Positions 1 through 11,487 are shown, counted from the stretch's first letter. The stretch: 64,000 nt of DNA from Mixophyes australis (GCA_036250195.1 JAVHZZ010000004.1:319073128-319137127), one strand, 5' to 3'. The notes: generated by a model from the letters alone, not told the origin. Translations and numbers: made by a program.

Positions 1-224
1 TCTTACCTCAAAAGTATTTATTTTTGAAACATTTAGTCATATATTTATGAATTCTATATATTATAATGTGTTATATAAACCTATTCAAGGTTTCATAATT
101 AAAATTATTGAAGTCAATTAAAAATATTTTGGATTCTAAACAAACATTTTGCACAAACCTTTTGACGCTATGTGCTTAATTACCAAACTTGTTTAGATAA
201 TAAACATGTCTAGTGTTTATATTA
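1..224. other. AT-rich sequence, nothing recognised
   Basis: AT-rich DNA with no open reading frame of note and no recognisable repeat, running up to the (TTA)n tail of the next element. Confidence 0.5.
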
Positions 225-480
225 TTATTATTTTATTATTATTTTTTATTTATAGGGTGCCACTAGGTGTCCGTAGTGCCATACAGGGACAAACGAAAAT
301 TACAATACGAGGTGAGACAGCACAGTACAGTAAACAATAAGCACAGTAACTCAGTGAGCTCAAAGCACAGCTTGTTATATATATATATACAACCTGCCTT
401 ATAATTCTCAAACTATATGATTCATACACAGTGCATGCATTGTAACTGTACAGGCAAACACAACTTAATATACCCATGCT
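225..480 (-). mobile_element. L2/CR1-like LINE 3' tail fragment
   Basis: Begins on the plus strand with a (TTA)n tract, followed by a 'ggtgccactaggtgtccgta' segment and a stretch containing 'acagtacagtaaacaataag'. The same layout (ATT tract, then 'ggcgccac..', then 'gtacagaacaataaacac') recurs at 48834, and on the opposite strand at the ends of LINE copies at 19440-19506 and 47820-47935. I read this as a truncated 3' end on the minus strand. No coding part is present; the 75-codon frame here is fortuitous. Confidence 0.45.
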
Positions 481-500
481 TGTGCACCCACCTCCTAGGT

Positions 501-845
501 TTAGTGTATCATTATCATCATCATTTATTTATATAGCGCCACTGATTCCGCAGCGCTGTACAGAGAACTCACTCACATCAGTCCCTGTCCCATTGGAGCT
601 TATAGTCTAAATTCCCTAACACACACACACACACAAAGACAGAGAGAGAGAGACTAGGGTTAATTTTGATAGCAGCCAATTAACCTACAAATATGTTTTT
701 AGAGTGTGGGAGGAAACTGGAGCACCCGGAGGAAACCCACGCAAACACAGGGAGAACATACAAACTTCACACAGATCAGGCCACGGTCGGGAATTAAACT
801 CATGACCACAGCGCTGTGAGGCAGAAGTGCTAACCACTTAGCCAC

Positions 846-847
<2 letters not shown>
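501..847. repeat. Dispersed repeat family A, copy 1 (longest)
   Basis: Starts with an (ATC)n-type tract and 'tttatatagcgcc', then a 'cagcgctgtacagagaactc' block, a CA/GA microsatellite at about 621-652, a 'gcagccaattaacctac' block, an 'aggaaacccacgcaaacaca' block and a 'gctgtgaggcagaagtgcta' end. Other copies are at 13716, 21027, 38338 and 50808. Similar phrases are widespread in fish and amphibian genomes. The 'tatagcgcc' head resembles LINE 3' tails, so it may be a LINE-mobilised composite. Confidence 0.7.

Positions 848-891
<44 letters not shown>
847..891. repeat. (TA)n microsatellite
   Basis: About 20 TA dinucleotides preceded by a short TG run, directly abutting the end of the family A repeat. 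Confidence 0.95.
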
Positions 892-893
<2 letters not shown>

Positions 894-1794
894 GAGGATC
901 TGTTATATTTATATAAATTATAATTCTCGTTAGACACTTTTACCCTGCCCTGACTTCCTATTTTATAATATAATAATGCCACTATATGAAGTGCATTTGA
1001 TATCAATACAATGGCAGTATTTAGTAAGTAGCATAGTCAAAATGCAAAACAACTACAATGTAATTATGTGAATCAGAATCGTATAACTGAAAGGGATGTT
1101 TTAGTAATCATTTTCGCCTCTAGCATCTGTAACTTACTAACAAACCTGTAACACATATTTTACGCAGTCGCATTTGTGGCAGCTTATGTTGATGGATCCA
1201 ATTATAAATGACAGAAAGAGACAAAAAGTGTCCAGTTGCTACATAAATCACCAGGATGGTAGTTGACTAAGTGTAATATGTCATGAATAGCATTCTATAC
1301 AGACTGACTGAATTCTCCTTATTACTCACAGTCTGAGAGAGGTATTTATATTCTATAAAGCCTTAATAATCTATATGATTTCAGCCTGGTTGTGTACTTG
1401 AGAATGTGTTTGTTCAAATGTTTTATTTATCATTTATCCTGAGCATAAAGTGTCATGTGATGCATCACAGTCATTTTAACCCTCAAAGTATTAGAACCAG
1501 CCGCCAAATTAGCAGAGAGAGCGAACCAATACATCTGCTGCTAAACTGAGACCTCCCAATATGCACTGGGTAATCTGTATGAAATGCTGGCTGTTGCCAA
1601 AGGCTTTGGCTTCTAGGGCCGGGGGAGGGGATGGGACTAGTCTACATTTAAAAACTGCCAAGCAAAATATTTTCATTCATGAGTTCACCCAGCCTAAACA
1701 TGTACCTAATCCTCCCTGATACTGACAGTTCAGAAAAGGATAACACTGTTACGGCAGACAGTGATCATTTCAAAGGCGAAATGGGCGTGGGGAT
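892..1794. other. Unassigned intergenic DNA
   Basis: AT-rich sequence without a long frame or a repeat I recognise. Confidence 0.4.
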
Positions 1795-2056
1795 TACGAG
1801 CATTAACACTTATCATTGAGTGACCATCAGGTTTGATATAAAATAGCATTAGCAGCTCCTTCAGCAGTTCAAAAGGACTTCTCTGAATTTGGATTTAAAA
1901 GATAAAAACAGACTTTGTAGTTTGTCCCATTATGCAGAAAAGTGATGTTTTTCATAGAGGACAGGTATATGAGCACATAATCTTGGGAAAACACAGCAAA
2001 TTAGATTACAATGAAATCCAGGTTTGACCCTCTGTCTAGATTCTTTTCATTTTCTT
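1795..2056 (+). repeat. Duplicated segment, copy 1
   Basis: This stretch ('cattgagtgaccatcaggtt' ... 'gaaatccaggtttgac' ... 'tgtctagatt') recurs in the same orientation at 3664-3860. Copy 2 has small substitutions and lacks about 55-60 bases found here at roughly 1908-1972. It may be an ancient local duplication or two copies of an unnamed dispersed repeat. No coding potential is seen. Confidence 0.7.
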
Positions 2057-3200
2057 GTTAATGTGTTTCACATTATTCGGAATGTGTTATGAGTTTTATA
2101 TTCAAAACTTTCTTATAAGAACAAAAATAAATTTAAATATACCATAGAAAAATAATCAATTAGACCTACACCTATGAATATATCTTTCACATGGTTTTGT
2201 GACTTATGCTATCCATTTCATTTTACAGTAGGGGTATATTATTTCTTAAAATAAACACGTTTTAACTTGAAGCAAAACAGATTGCTTACGTAAGGTGCTT
2301 CTTATAACGGATGTCCTTTACCTGCAATACACTTCATCATGGAACACTTTCAAAAAGAGTCACAGCTTTCTAAATATAAGGATATATTTTACAGTACTGA
2401 CATCATTACTCTCCTAATATAAACAACATACACATTGCTCACTAAATAAAGGGATATATATAGCTCAGAAAATGTTACATATATTTATGTCACTTATGTA
2501 TGATTGGTTGACACCTATATCACTGAGCAATTTACCAACACACTTGACAGAATGGAATCTTGATGATACCCATACATGCAGCAATGAAGGATGGGGGGTC
2601 ATTGTTTGGTGGTTAGCCACCATACTTTTTCAAATGTGATCTGCAAGCAGGACCACCCATAGAGGAAGGACCCATCAATTTGGGGTGGGAGCTGGTGCAT
2701 GGCCCTTCGGCTTTTACTGTTTTAATGTTTTGAGGCAGAAAGTCACATGCATCATGACCATATTGACATGGTGTTCTTCATGTAACCCAAGGGCTGTGCG
2801 TCTGCCAGTGTTCCATGCACCATTGTAATTTCTCAAGTAAGAAGACTACTGCACCTCTCCCCACCAATATACAGATCTGCTACTTCTTTAATTAAATTTT
2901 TACACGTGCAGTAAAAGTTATAGTACCATCTACAGTCTACAGCTGATCTTCTGACCTGCGGGACAGGGAATACTCAGTACAAAGCTTACCTCCAACCTGT
3001 TAGAGAACCACAGTAAAACAGGTAATGTGGTTTACTATAAAAGTTCTCTCTCTGCCCACAGTAGTTTTAAAGTGACTGGGAGGTAAAATACCCAGGGGCA
3101 CACATTTCGTCTACAATCATAGCGTCTGTTGTACAGAACCAAGGGAACTCTGAATTCTTGATATTACCTGCCATAAATGTGATCCAAATCTCCATGTGGC
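2057..3200. other. Unassigned DNA between the duplicated segments
   Basis: No frame, RNA gene or recognised repeat. It forms most of the spacer between the two copies of the duplicated segment. Confidence 0.4.
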
Positions 3201-3206
3201 TCATAG

Positions 3207-3351
3207 GGGCATATTCAATTAGCTACGGAGTGCATTGTGAAACTCCACAGCGATGTAATATTGCAAAATCCATGATGTTGTAGTACCGTAGTACCTGAAA
3301 ATGTGTGCGGCCGTGATGTTCGGAGGAACATTGCAGCTATTTGAATATGCC
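3207..3351. mobile_element. Short inverted-repeat MITE with 6-bp flanking repeat
   Basis: Terminal inverted repeats read 'gggcatattcaattagct' on the left and its near-complement 'agctatttgaatatgcc' on the right. Both sides are flanked by the direct repeat tcatag (3201-3206 and 3352-3357), which looks like a target duplication. The interior has no coding capacity. A 6-bp duplication does not point clearly to one superfamily, so it is left unclassified. Confidence 0.7.
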
Positions 3352-3357
3352 TCATAG

Positions 3358-3663
3358 ATTCAAAGACTTCATACTACAGAACCGTCGTACAAATTTTGGA
3401 AGTAAACATACTTACTTTTTTCATTCCTAGGAATGGCCCTGTCTGCAAGAAATGGGTTTTAATAATTGTTAGCGATTGTTTTAAAGCACACTGCACAATA
3501 TCGTTGGTAAATATGGTTACATTGTCCATATCGTCCGACCAAAATTGTACAGTGTACAGTGAGTGGTCAACTTCACTTAGCAGGTATGGGAAACACACTT
3601 CCACTCCAAATAGTACGAATGTGTAAAAGGAATGCAGGGTGTAATTGAAAAAGAAAAATGTAG
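3358..3663. other. Unassigned DNA
   Basis: Two overlapping short frames on opposite strands have no recognisable motif or similarity and are taken as chance. Confidence 0.4.
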
Positions 3664-3860
3664 TTACCAACACACATCATTGAGAGACCAACAGGTTTAA
3701 TATAAAAGAGCATTAGCAGCTCATTTAGCAGTTCAAAAGGGGTTTTCTCTGAATTTAGATTTTAAAAGATAAAACAGCGCATAATCTTGGGAAAACACAG
3801 CAAATAAGTTTGCAATGAAATCCAGGTTTGACTGTCTGTCTAGATTATTTTCAATTTCTT
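3664..3860 (+). repeat. Duplicated segment, copy 2
   Basis: Second copy of the segment at 1795-2056, same orientation, shorter by one internal block. Shared landmarks are 'agcattagcagctc', 'gcagttcaaaagg', 'cataatcttgggaaaacaca' and 'gaaatccaggtttgac'. Confidence 0.7.
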
Positions 3861-4541
3861 GCTTTTTCACACATAGCCCACAAAAGGTTTGTTGCAACCA
3901 AACCAGAGGTTAGCAACCCTAACAATTCCCTTTCACCAATTATAAATCTGCTGTTATATGTTGTGAGAAAGTCGGGGTTACCAAAAATATGGTTGCATCT
4001 GAGAACGGCTTTTAAGATAACTGTATTTTTAACCTTTCTTTAGTTTTAAAGATACGCTAAACATATTGCAATGGATACTTGCTACAGCCTACGATTTCGG
4101 TGAGTGAACAGAATGGGGAAGGGGCGTTTTGCCTTAGTCAATGTACAGTAGGGAAGGGTCAAACTCAAGTGCACGCAGCCACGTCTGAATCCAGCTATGA
4201 GCATCTCAAAGTTACTTGTTTTTTTGCTGTATCTCTTGCTCCAGCTAGAGGGCTAGTCTAAGTCCTGAGGAGTAGTGATGACAGTCTCGTAAGCATGCTA
4301 TAACATGTGTTTGCAATCAACCATATCTGTTAAAATGTATTTTATGCCTAGTAGACATTAACAACATCCAAATAAATGTATTTCATGGAAAAAACACTTT
4401 TTTTAATTGTTTTATCATTAATGTCTATATTATTAACAGGTAACATTAATTCAATATGTTTTTCCCTGTGCGTTCTTTTACAAACTTATAATCCACATAA
4501 GTATTGGATGTGGGTGGGGTATGCATGCCCGATGACTAGCA
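3861..4541. other. Unassigned DNA
   Basis: No recognisable feature; short frames only. Confidence 0.4.
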
Positions 4542-4806
4542 GACCGACAAGAATATGAGCGACATGAAGATAGCAATGATGAGGATTACGACAGTCAGTA
4601 TACAACTACATACCTTAAAAGCCCCAATCGCAGCAGGGGGAATGACGTGCTTACCAGTCTCTGACTTGTCTTCCATGGGAATTGTCACGTGACGGCTACA
4701 AGACCTGTCGCAAATGCTGCACATCTACATTTAGGTATGTAGTTGTATACTGACCGTCGTCATCCTTGTCATCGTTATCTTCATGTCGCTCACATTCTTG
4801 TCGGTG
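4542..4806. repeat. Foldback (inverted repeat) element 1
   Basis: Left arm 4542-4615 and right arm 4732-4806 are inverted copies of about 74 bp with few mismatches: 'gaccgacaagaatatgagcg' on the left against the complement of 'cgctcacattcttgtcggtg' on the right. The roughly 116-bp spacer contains 'gaattgtcacgtgacggc'. No target duplication was found. The segment 'ccttgatgaatcaggccc' at 4981-4998 is the complement of a 'gggcctgattcattaagg' motif at 38515, so a larger MITE may surround this structure. Confidence 0.8.
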
Positions 4807-5196
4807 TGGTAGCCACCGTTGGACGTAACCTGCAGCATCTTGTGTAATAGAGTACAGCAGACCTTCCCCCGATGTCAACTGCAGTCGTATCTTGAGTTCC
4901 GTGACTTTATGAATTCGGGAGTACGCAAAGCCTAAATATGTTAGTTTAATACTAAACGTAGGTTGCGCTCAAAAAGTGTACCTTGATGAATCAGGCCCAT
5001 TGTCTTCTTTAATTTGTCTAAGGTAAATATTTATGAATGTATAAAAAAAATAATGTTACTGAAACTTTCCTAGCTGATATAACAGTTATAATAAGTCAGC
5101 TTGCCTGCAGGACCATTGTTTTGGTCTCACCAAACAGCTGAAAAAGAGAAAACAGTATATTATATAGATGTGAACTCGCTCGGTGGCAGTAAGCAT
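4807..5196. other. Spacer between two foldbacks
   Basis: Contains the 'aatcaggccc' MITE-like terminus near 4990 and nothing else recognised. Confidence 0.4.
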
Positions 5197-5547
5197 ATCG
5201 ATGCTGAGTTGACTACACCGACACCACTTACCATGACGTCTATAGTCCGGCTGCCTGGTTCCACAACGAGGATATATCACGACTGCACTGGATGACGTCA
5301 CTGACCTCACCATGAACAATGTATTTTAAAGTACATTGTTCATGGCCCCATACTTATATTACCCCCTTAAAAGCAGCTGTAACAGTGTCAGCGAGGTCAG
5401 TGACGTCATCCAGTGCAGCCGGCGTCTTCACTGTTCTGGATTGGTTAAAGTCGTTAGAATACAACAGTCGTGATGTATCCTCGCCGTGGAACCAGCAGCC
5501 AGACTACAGACGTCGTGGTAAGTGGTGTTGGTGCAGTCAGTATCGAT
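5197..5547. repeat. Foldback (inverted repeat) element 2
   Basis: Arms start at 'atcgatgctgag' (5197) and end at the matching complement near 5547. The centre is an almost perfect palindrome at 5309-5346 ('gaacaatgtattttaaagta' inside). Matching inner blocks are 'ggatgacgtcactgacctc' against 'gaggtcagtgacgtcatcc'. The right arm carries two blocks (about 5345-5390 and 5420-5467) absent from the left arm. Short frames on both strands are by-products of the palindrome. Confidence 0.85.
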
Positions 5548-7989
5548 CTTCCATACCCCACCCAACTTGCTGTTAGAAGAAGGCTATTCAAAATATATAA
5601 AAAAGTGTTACATGTTACACATGTCATGAAGGAGTGGGTATTTGGGTCGGACTCTCATTAGTAAATCCTTATAGTACTTAGAAACATGGGTGAAATAAAA
5701 GGTTTAAACATTTAATGGGAAAATCGATTAGCTGCAAAGTCACAGCCTTGTATGATGAGACTACGTGGGATATTATAGCAAAGCATTGCTGAATTTGTGC
5801 TTGCATAGAGGTGTGATAAAACATCAGCAATGTGTTACTTCTGTAACACCTGGAAATACGGGTAGGTCGGACATCACGCAAGGTTCCAACAGGGCTTCAC
5901 AGGTAACTGACATCTGCCTTACCTGAAAAACATGATGCTGTGAGGCTTTTACATTTGTATTATTTGGGAAATAAATATCATAATATTGTAGGATTGTTGG
6001 ACTTGTAGAATCAATTCAGAAGTTAAGTCAAGCTTACAGTTATATAACACAGACGTCATATTTATCCTAAATCTATTTCTTAGGATAAAAGCTCCGAATG
6101 TTTGGAATGTTTTTAAAAACCCGAAGGGGTTAACCCCAAAACTGTAGCAAATTTGTTTAGTATTAAAACATGTCATGTGCTTTCATTGAGCTGTTCTTCC
6201 CTAAAGATAGAACTGTCTCACTTTACAAGTATGACACACAGAGACACAGACAGAAAACACCTACTTAAAGAATTAAACACAATGGGACCAAAATGATCAT
6301 CACCAGCAGCACTGCAAAAACAGAGCTGGGGAATCCGTACTAACTATATAGTATATATGCTATATACAGAGGCACCGCAGTTGAACAAAATACATATAAA
6401 TAGACTTAACCAAAACAAAAACATCAATAGCAGAAATTTACAAGGGGTTGAGAAGGAGAACTGGTTACTTTTGAATAAAGGACATTGGTGTATTGTGATT
6501 TTGCAGTATGTATTAATCTTAAATATCCTCTCTTTCTTTTATGCTTTTGCACTAGCGTGCATTTTGGGGTAATACTAGTGGGTGGTATACGCAGAAGCTC
6601 AGACAGTCAACCTCAGAAAGATAAACTGAGCAATTATACTCCCTGCTCCCAGGCTGACATTCATAATGCTGTCAACTATGCAATGAAACATATAATGAAA
6701 GCAACTATTTTAACCTTAATTACTGGAGTTTTGAATAGAAACTTGACTTGTGAACGTGGTAATGATAGTTTACAACTGAGTATCATTGTAAGTCGTTGTT
6801 TCATCTGCTCTAAGTTACGCTTTGGATCTTTATAGTATGGACAGAAATCATACTCCCACTGATATTATCACTGATCAAATATAAATATTTTAATATGAAA
6901 TACATGTTTTTACATTGCTTTATTATTATTCAAAATAAGTAAGCAGCATCTAACATTTAACTTAAAGGGTCTCAAAATACATAAAAGGATCTTATATTAT
7001 GATGGTGTATGTGCAAAAGATCAAAGGATTTGTGTATTGGGAATAAAATATTGTTACATACAGCTGCAAAAAAATATAATAAGGTTTATATAATAAAGAA
7101 TAACTGCAATAATACATTCAAAAGAAAGCTGTTATGCTTATTAAATGAGCTAGGTTGTGAAATAAAACAAACATAAACAACCTACCATAAGGTATTTTAG
7201 CAAAAGCAATCATAAAGCTTCTGTCACTGAAATTCTTTAATTCAGATTTTAATATTATTTGTATTGAGATTTCTAACTAATTTGGATTCTTAGTATTAGT
7301 GGGAACAAACGTCTCTAACTGTTACACTGCAACTGGCGCTCAATATAAATGAGACGGTGAAGCCAGGGACAAACCAACTGATTGCCTACCAGACCAACTT
7401 CTCCAGCATTCGGCAAACAGAATCAGCATGGTTTCAGTAGGAAACCACTGTGACTTCACTACACGAAATCACAGTAGTTTCATTGGCCGATCCTTTGGAT
7501 TAACTCTCCACATTAGCAGGACATTCACATCTCTGATATTGTGCAAAGAAGATAACCATCACAAAGAGAAGGATAAAAGTTAAAGAAAATGTTTGTAGAG
7601 GGTCGACTAGGCTGGCACAGAGCTATATATAATGGGTAGATCACTAAGTTTCTATATGGTGGACAAGAGACCTGTCGCTGACAATCTTTGGACAGGGTTG
7701 TAGGAGGTGGGTTTATATATATGCATACATGGTTCTGTGGCGGACATGAGATTGGTAGTCATGAAACTCTTTTGCTGGGCCCAGGACTGTCATGGAGGGC
7801 ATGATACTATAGTAGACAAAAGGTTTTTAATGTTACCGCAAGGATGTATGTGATGGGCAGGAATCTCTTATGATGAGCAAAGGATTGCATATGGAGGCTA
7901 TAGAACTGTGATGGGCATGAGACTGTTAACCTGGGCAAATAATTGTAACGGTGGATACATGGCTATGGTATGTGCAGGCCCAGAAGGCA
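5548..7989. other. Unassigned AT-rich DNA
   Basis: About 2.4 kb with no frame above 116 codons and no recognisable domain or known repeat. Confidence 0.4.
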
Positions 7990-8570
7990 GCTGTTAAGAA
8001 ATAGTATCTATCCTGTTTGTCTGATCTATCATCTGTGCATTACTGCTGCAACCATGTGTTGGATCAATCCTGCAGTTCACTGATTCAGCTGGTTGCTTGG
8101 TAAATAGCAACAAGCTTCTCTTCAGCTCCCAGTCTGGCAACATCAGCTGTGCTATTAGTTACCACACCTATGGAGCTAATTATCCTTCAGTTTCTGATTG
8201 GTTCTGCTGCCTTTATAAACCTCTTGATGTCAAAGTACTAATACTCCTGTGGCTTGTATCCTGACCTGTTCTGTTATCAGTGTTTGACCCAGATTGTTTA
8301 AAGGATTCTGCTGTTTTATCCACTCCTGACACTTGGATCTGCACACATATCTCTACCTGCCCTGACCTCTGACTTGCTTAAAAGATTTGCTGTCTTCCCC
8401 TGCTCTAGACTGTGGCCTGTTTATTACTTTGCATTTACTCCTGGCTATCTGGCTCTGAATTCTGCTACCACCATCCTGGTTAATTACGACCTCTTGACGT
8501 GTTCTGTCAACTCCTTAAGTACTGGGGCAATCGAGTACTGTGGAATGCATCAAGTTCCTCAAAAAGGTGA
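7990..8570 (+). mobile_element. Possible LTR-type fragment
   Basis: Pyrimidine-rich text with repeated 'cctgacctg', 'tgacctctgac' and 'ctggctatctggctctg' phrases, of a kind typical of Gypsy LTR and leader sequence in vertebrates. A candidate 5' end is 'tgttaagaaat' at about 7992. No matching 3' end, target duplication or partner LTR was found. This is a composition-based guess. Confidence 0.25.
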
Positions 8571-9548
8571 ATATATTGAGAAGCAGTTATAGCAGCTGAG
8601 AATCTCACACTACTCTGCCCAAATGGGAGGGTGCAACATTTTGAATCTTTCTATGGGAGGAGCTGGGCTAAATGAAACATTCTTTAATAAGTTCAGCAGT
8701 GGCACCTAGTTATACAGCTGCATGCAAAAAAATGTTTTTAGTGTTTCGGGGCATCATTTAAGTGAGATTCAATGTGTACTGACAATTCATTTATGGAGCA
8801 TTTTTTCCTTCAAAATTATATTTTTTTTCTTGAAAACACTAGACCTTTGACTATACTTTCACTGGGACGACTTTTACACTTTCCAGATGTACTTTATATC
8901 AGAAAGTGCATTTATAGGCATATTTTGATCAAGATAATAACACATTTAAACACATAAAAGCAGAACATGTAATAAAAACAATATCAATATCCCCTTACAC
9001 TCAAAATGTTTAAGTTATAAATAAGGCTAAACCAAGCAGTGATTTAGGAGAGAGATGGAAAAAGGGGTTGCTCTAATGAGGTATGATGGCCTTTGAAGTG
9101 ATGCTCCTCCTCTTGCTACCGTGGCAACCATCATGGGCTCCTTATCACTATAGTGGAATATAATTTATGCAGATTTTGTGCAAACAAATTTGGTTGTCTA
9201 AATTTGTATGAGAACTGTGCTTCCCAAATGACTCTATGAAAGTTATGGTAAAGTATGCTTAAAAGAGTCCAAAAGTCCTCTATTGCAAACAAACTCTAAG
9301 TGGGAAAGACTTCAATTCACTTGAAACGCATTTGTTGGCTACAGAAGGGGAATATTTGCTGGACTTACATGTGAATGGACAATCTAAGAACCTGAGAACC
9401 CGGCTTTAACATTTGGATATTGTTTGTTTTAATTGTTATTTCTCCCAATGAGATCATCTGAACATTACACCCCAGGTGTACATACTAATGAGAGAGACAC
9501 AGATAGGAGGGGTTTTACCAATACCACTATATAAAGGAGTGCAAGTGA
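8571..9548. other. Unassigned DNA
   Basis: No recognised features; the next object is the 8-bp target duplication acagtaag at 9549-9556. Confidence 0.4.
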
Positions 9549-10191
9549 ACAGTAAGTAGGGGTGTGCACCGCCACTTTTCATGTTTTGGGGTTTGGGTTC
9601 TGATTAGCTTCAGGTTTTGGGTTCTGATTGGTTTTGCCAAAACACCCCACTCAAGGTTTTGGTTCTGATTTAGGGTTTTGGGTTCTGATTTTTTTTTTAA
9701 AAAGCATAAAAAGTGCTAAAATCCATATTTATTTATTTTTTCACTCCTACACTATTATTAACCTCAATAACATTCATTTCCACTCATTTCCAGTCTATTC
9801 TGAACACCTCACACCTCACAATATTGTTTTTAGGCCAAAAGGTTGCACCGAGGTAGCTGGATGTCTAAGCTAAGCGACACAAGTGGGCGGCACAAACACG
9901 TGGCCCATCTAGGAGTGGCACTGCAGTGGCAGACAGGATGGCAGTTTCAAAAGCTAGGCCCCAAAGAGCACATAATGCCAAAAAAAGAGGTGCAAGATGG
10001 AATTGTCCTTGGGCCCTCCCACCCACCCTTTAGTTTTTGGAAAAAGGACATGCACACTTTAACAAACCAATCATTTCAGCGACAGGGCCTACCAAACTAC
10101 TGTGGCTGAAATTATTGCTTTGTTTGGGCCCCCACACAAAAAAAGCTATTCATTTCTCCCTGTACAAACTAAACTGGCTCTACTGAGGCAA

Positions 10192-10735
10192 GATGTCGTC
10201 CTCATCCTCATCCTCTGATTCCTCACCCCCTTCAGTGTGTACTTCCTCATCCTCACACATTATCAATTCGTCTCCGCTGGACTCCACAATCACCGGTCCC
10301 TCTGTAGTCTCTGGAGGCCATTGCTGTTCTTGATTGAAGAAGTGATAATTCATTTTCATGAACATCATCTTCTCAACATTTTGCGGAAGCAACCAGTTCG
10401 CCGCTCACTGACCAGGCTCCCCGCTGCACTAAAAACTCTTTTGGAGTACACACTGGAGGGGGGACAACTCAGGTAAAATAGAGCCAGTTTGTACAGGGGC
10501 TTCCAAACTGCTTTTTTTTCCTGCCAGTAAAAGTAAGGACTGTCTGACATGTCTACTTGGATGGTGTCAGCAAAGTAATCCTCCACCATTATTTTAATGG
10601 TGACTGCATCCAATGCAGCGACAGTAGACATGTCAGCAATGGTTGGCAGGTCCTTCAGTCCGGACCAGATGTTGTCTGCATCCCCGCCAGCGGGTCGTTT
10701 AGGAAATCTCAGCTGTTTCCTCGCAGCCACAAGTG
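10192..10735 (-). pseudogene. hAT transposase C-terminal remnant
   Basis: Two overlapping minus-strand frames together match the last ~175 residues of the intact transposase at 42350. They share 'MVEDYF', 'MSDSP', 'KPLYKLAL', 'YLSCPPSSVYS', 'NVEKMMF' and an acidic tail with 'SSGDELI'. A frameshift near 10385 separates the dimerisation motif from 'NVEKMMF'. The probable catalytic glutamate (VYSERVFS in the intact copy) is lysine here (VYSKRVFS). Everything equivalent to residues 1 to about 820 is missing, replaced by the tandem array that begins at 10761. Confidence 0.88.
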
Positions 10736-10760
10736 TGGAAGAAAATTAATTTTTATTTTG

Positions 10761-10950
10761 ACTGCAGGAACAGTGAACGTAGTTAAATATTGCAGTACTA
10801 ATTCTTTTTTACTGCACAAACAGTGAACGTAGTTTAATATTGCAGTAATATTATTTATGGACTGCAGGAACAGTGAATGTAGTTTAATATTCCAGTAATA
10901 ATATTTCTGGACTGCAGGAACAGTGAACGTAGTTAGATATTGCAGCAGAA
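10761..10950 (-). repeat. 50-bp tandem repeat in hAT copy 1
   Basis: Four units, with 'cagtgaacg' at 10771, 10821, 10871 (one change) and 10921, so an exact 50-bp period. Units are separated by 'atattgcagtaat'-type text. The array abuts the truncated transposase reading frame on its upstream side. The same unit occurs at 24081 in hAT copy 2. Confidence 0.92.
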
Positions 10951-11063
10951 TTTTTTTATACTTTTTTTACAAATTTTTTATAATTTTTTTCTATTTTTGT
11001 ATTATTTTTTTATAATTTTTTTATTATTTTTAAAAAAAAATTTATAATTTTTTTTATAACAAT
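10951..11063. repeat. T/A-rich low-complexity tract
   Basis: Repeated 'ataattttttt' text. The equivalent tract in hAT copy 2 lies at about 25545-25700, so this is part of the family's 5' region. Confidence 0.8.
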
Positions 11064-11240
11064 GGACTTAGCAGGACAGAGCACAGGACACAGCACCACT
11101 GGACTCAGCAGGACAGAGCACAGGACAAAGCACCACTGGACTCAGCAGGACAGAGCACAGGACAAAGCACCACTGGACTCAGCAGGACAGAGCACAGGAC
11201 AAAGCACCACTGGACTCAGCAGGACAGAGGAGAAGGACAC
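11064..11240 (-). repeat. 37-bp tandem repeat in hAT copy 1
   Basis: Units beginning 'ggactcagcaggacagagca' start at 11064, 11101, 11138, 11175 and 11212, a 37-bp period. They lie in the 5' part of the element. hAT copy 2 has one diverged unit at about 25715-25760. The 144-codon plus-strand frame across this array is an artefact. Confidence 0.93.
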
Positions 11241-11400
11241 AGCACCACTAAAAACCCAACCTCACGCTACTCTAATCAATGCCCGACTGAAGATGGCGGT
11301 GGCAAGCGGGAAATTTATAGAATCCGAGTATCGCGAGATCCGACGGCGGGATTTGGAGTCAGAGCCTCGTTTTCACTGTTTCTCCCCGCCGGAAATACCT

Positions 11401-11468
11401 GAACAGTGCTCGGATCGCCCTCGGATCCGCACTGTTCGGGTGGGCTCGGATTGCGATAATTCGAGCCC
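11401..11468 (-). promoter_or_regulatory. Twin subterminal hairpins, 5' end of hAT copy 1
   Basis: Hairpin 2 (11401-11437) pairs gaacagtgc with gcactgttc. Hairpin 1 (11442-11468) pairs gggctcggatt with aattcgagccc, one mismatch. A TATA-like 'ctataaattt' lies on the minus strand at about 11311-11320, downstream in the element's sense. hAT copy 2 and the intact element have hairpins in the same places. A role in transposase binding or transcription is inferred. Confidence 0.7.
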
Positions 11469-11487
11469 GCTCATCGTTAACAGTAAG

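Larger units (their letters stand above)
9557..11479 (-). mobile_element. hAT transposon copy 1, internally deleted (1.9 kb)
   Basis: Flanked by a perfect 8-bp duplication acagtaag (9549-9556 and 11480-11487), the signature of hAT insertion. Termini are 'taggggtgtgcaccg' on the left and the complement of 'taacgatgagcgggc' on the right. The element lies on the minus strand, so its 5' end is at 11479. It carries only the C-terminal part of a transposase, an upstream tandem repeat of about 50 bp, a 37-bp repeat and two 5' hairpins. Its 3' region (about 9560-9960) is nearly the same as in the copy at 23587. It cannot encode active transposase. Confidence 0.9.
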
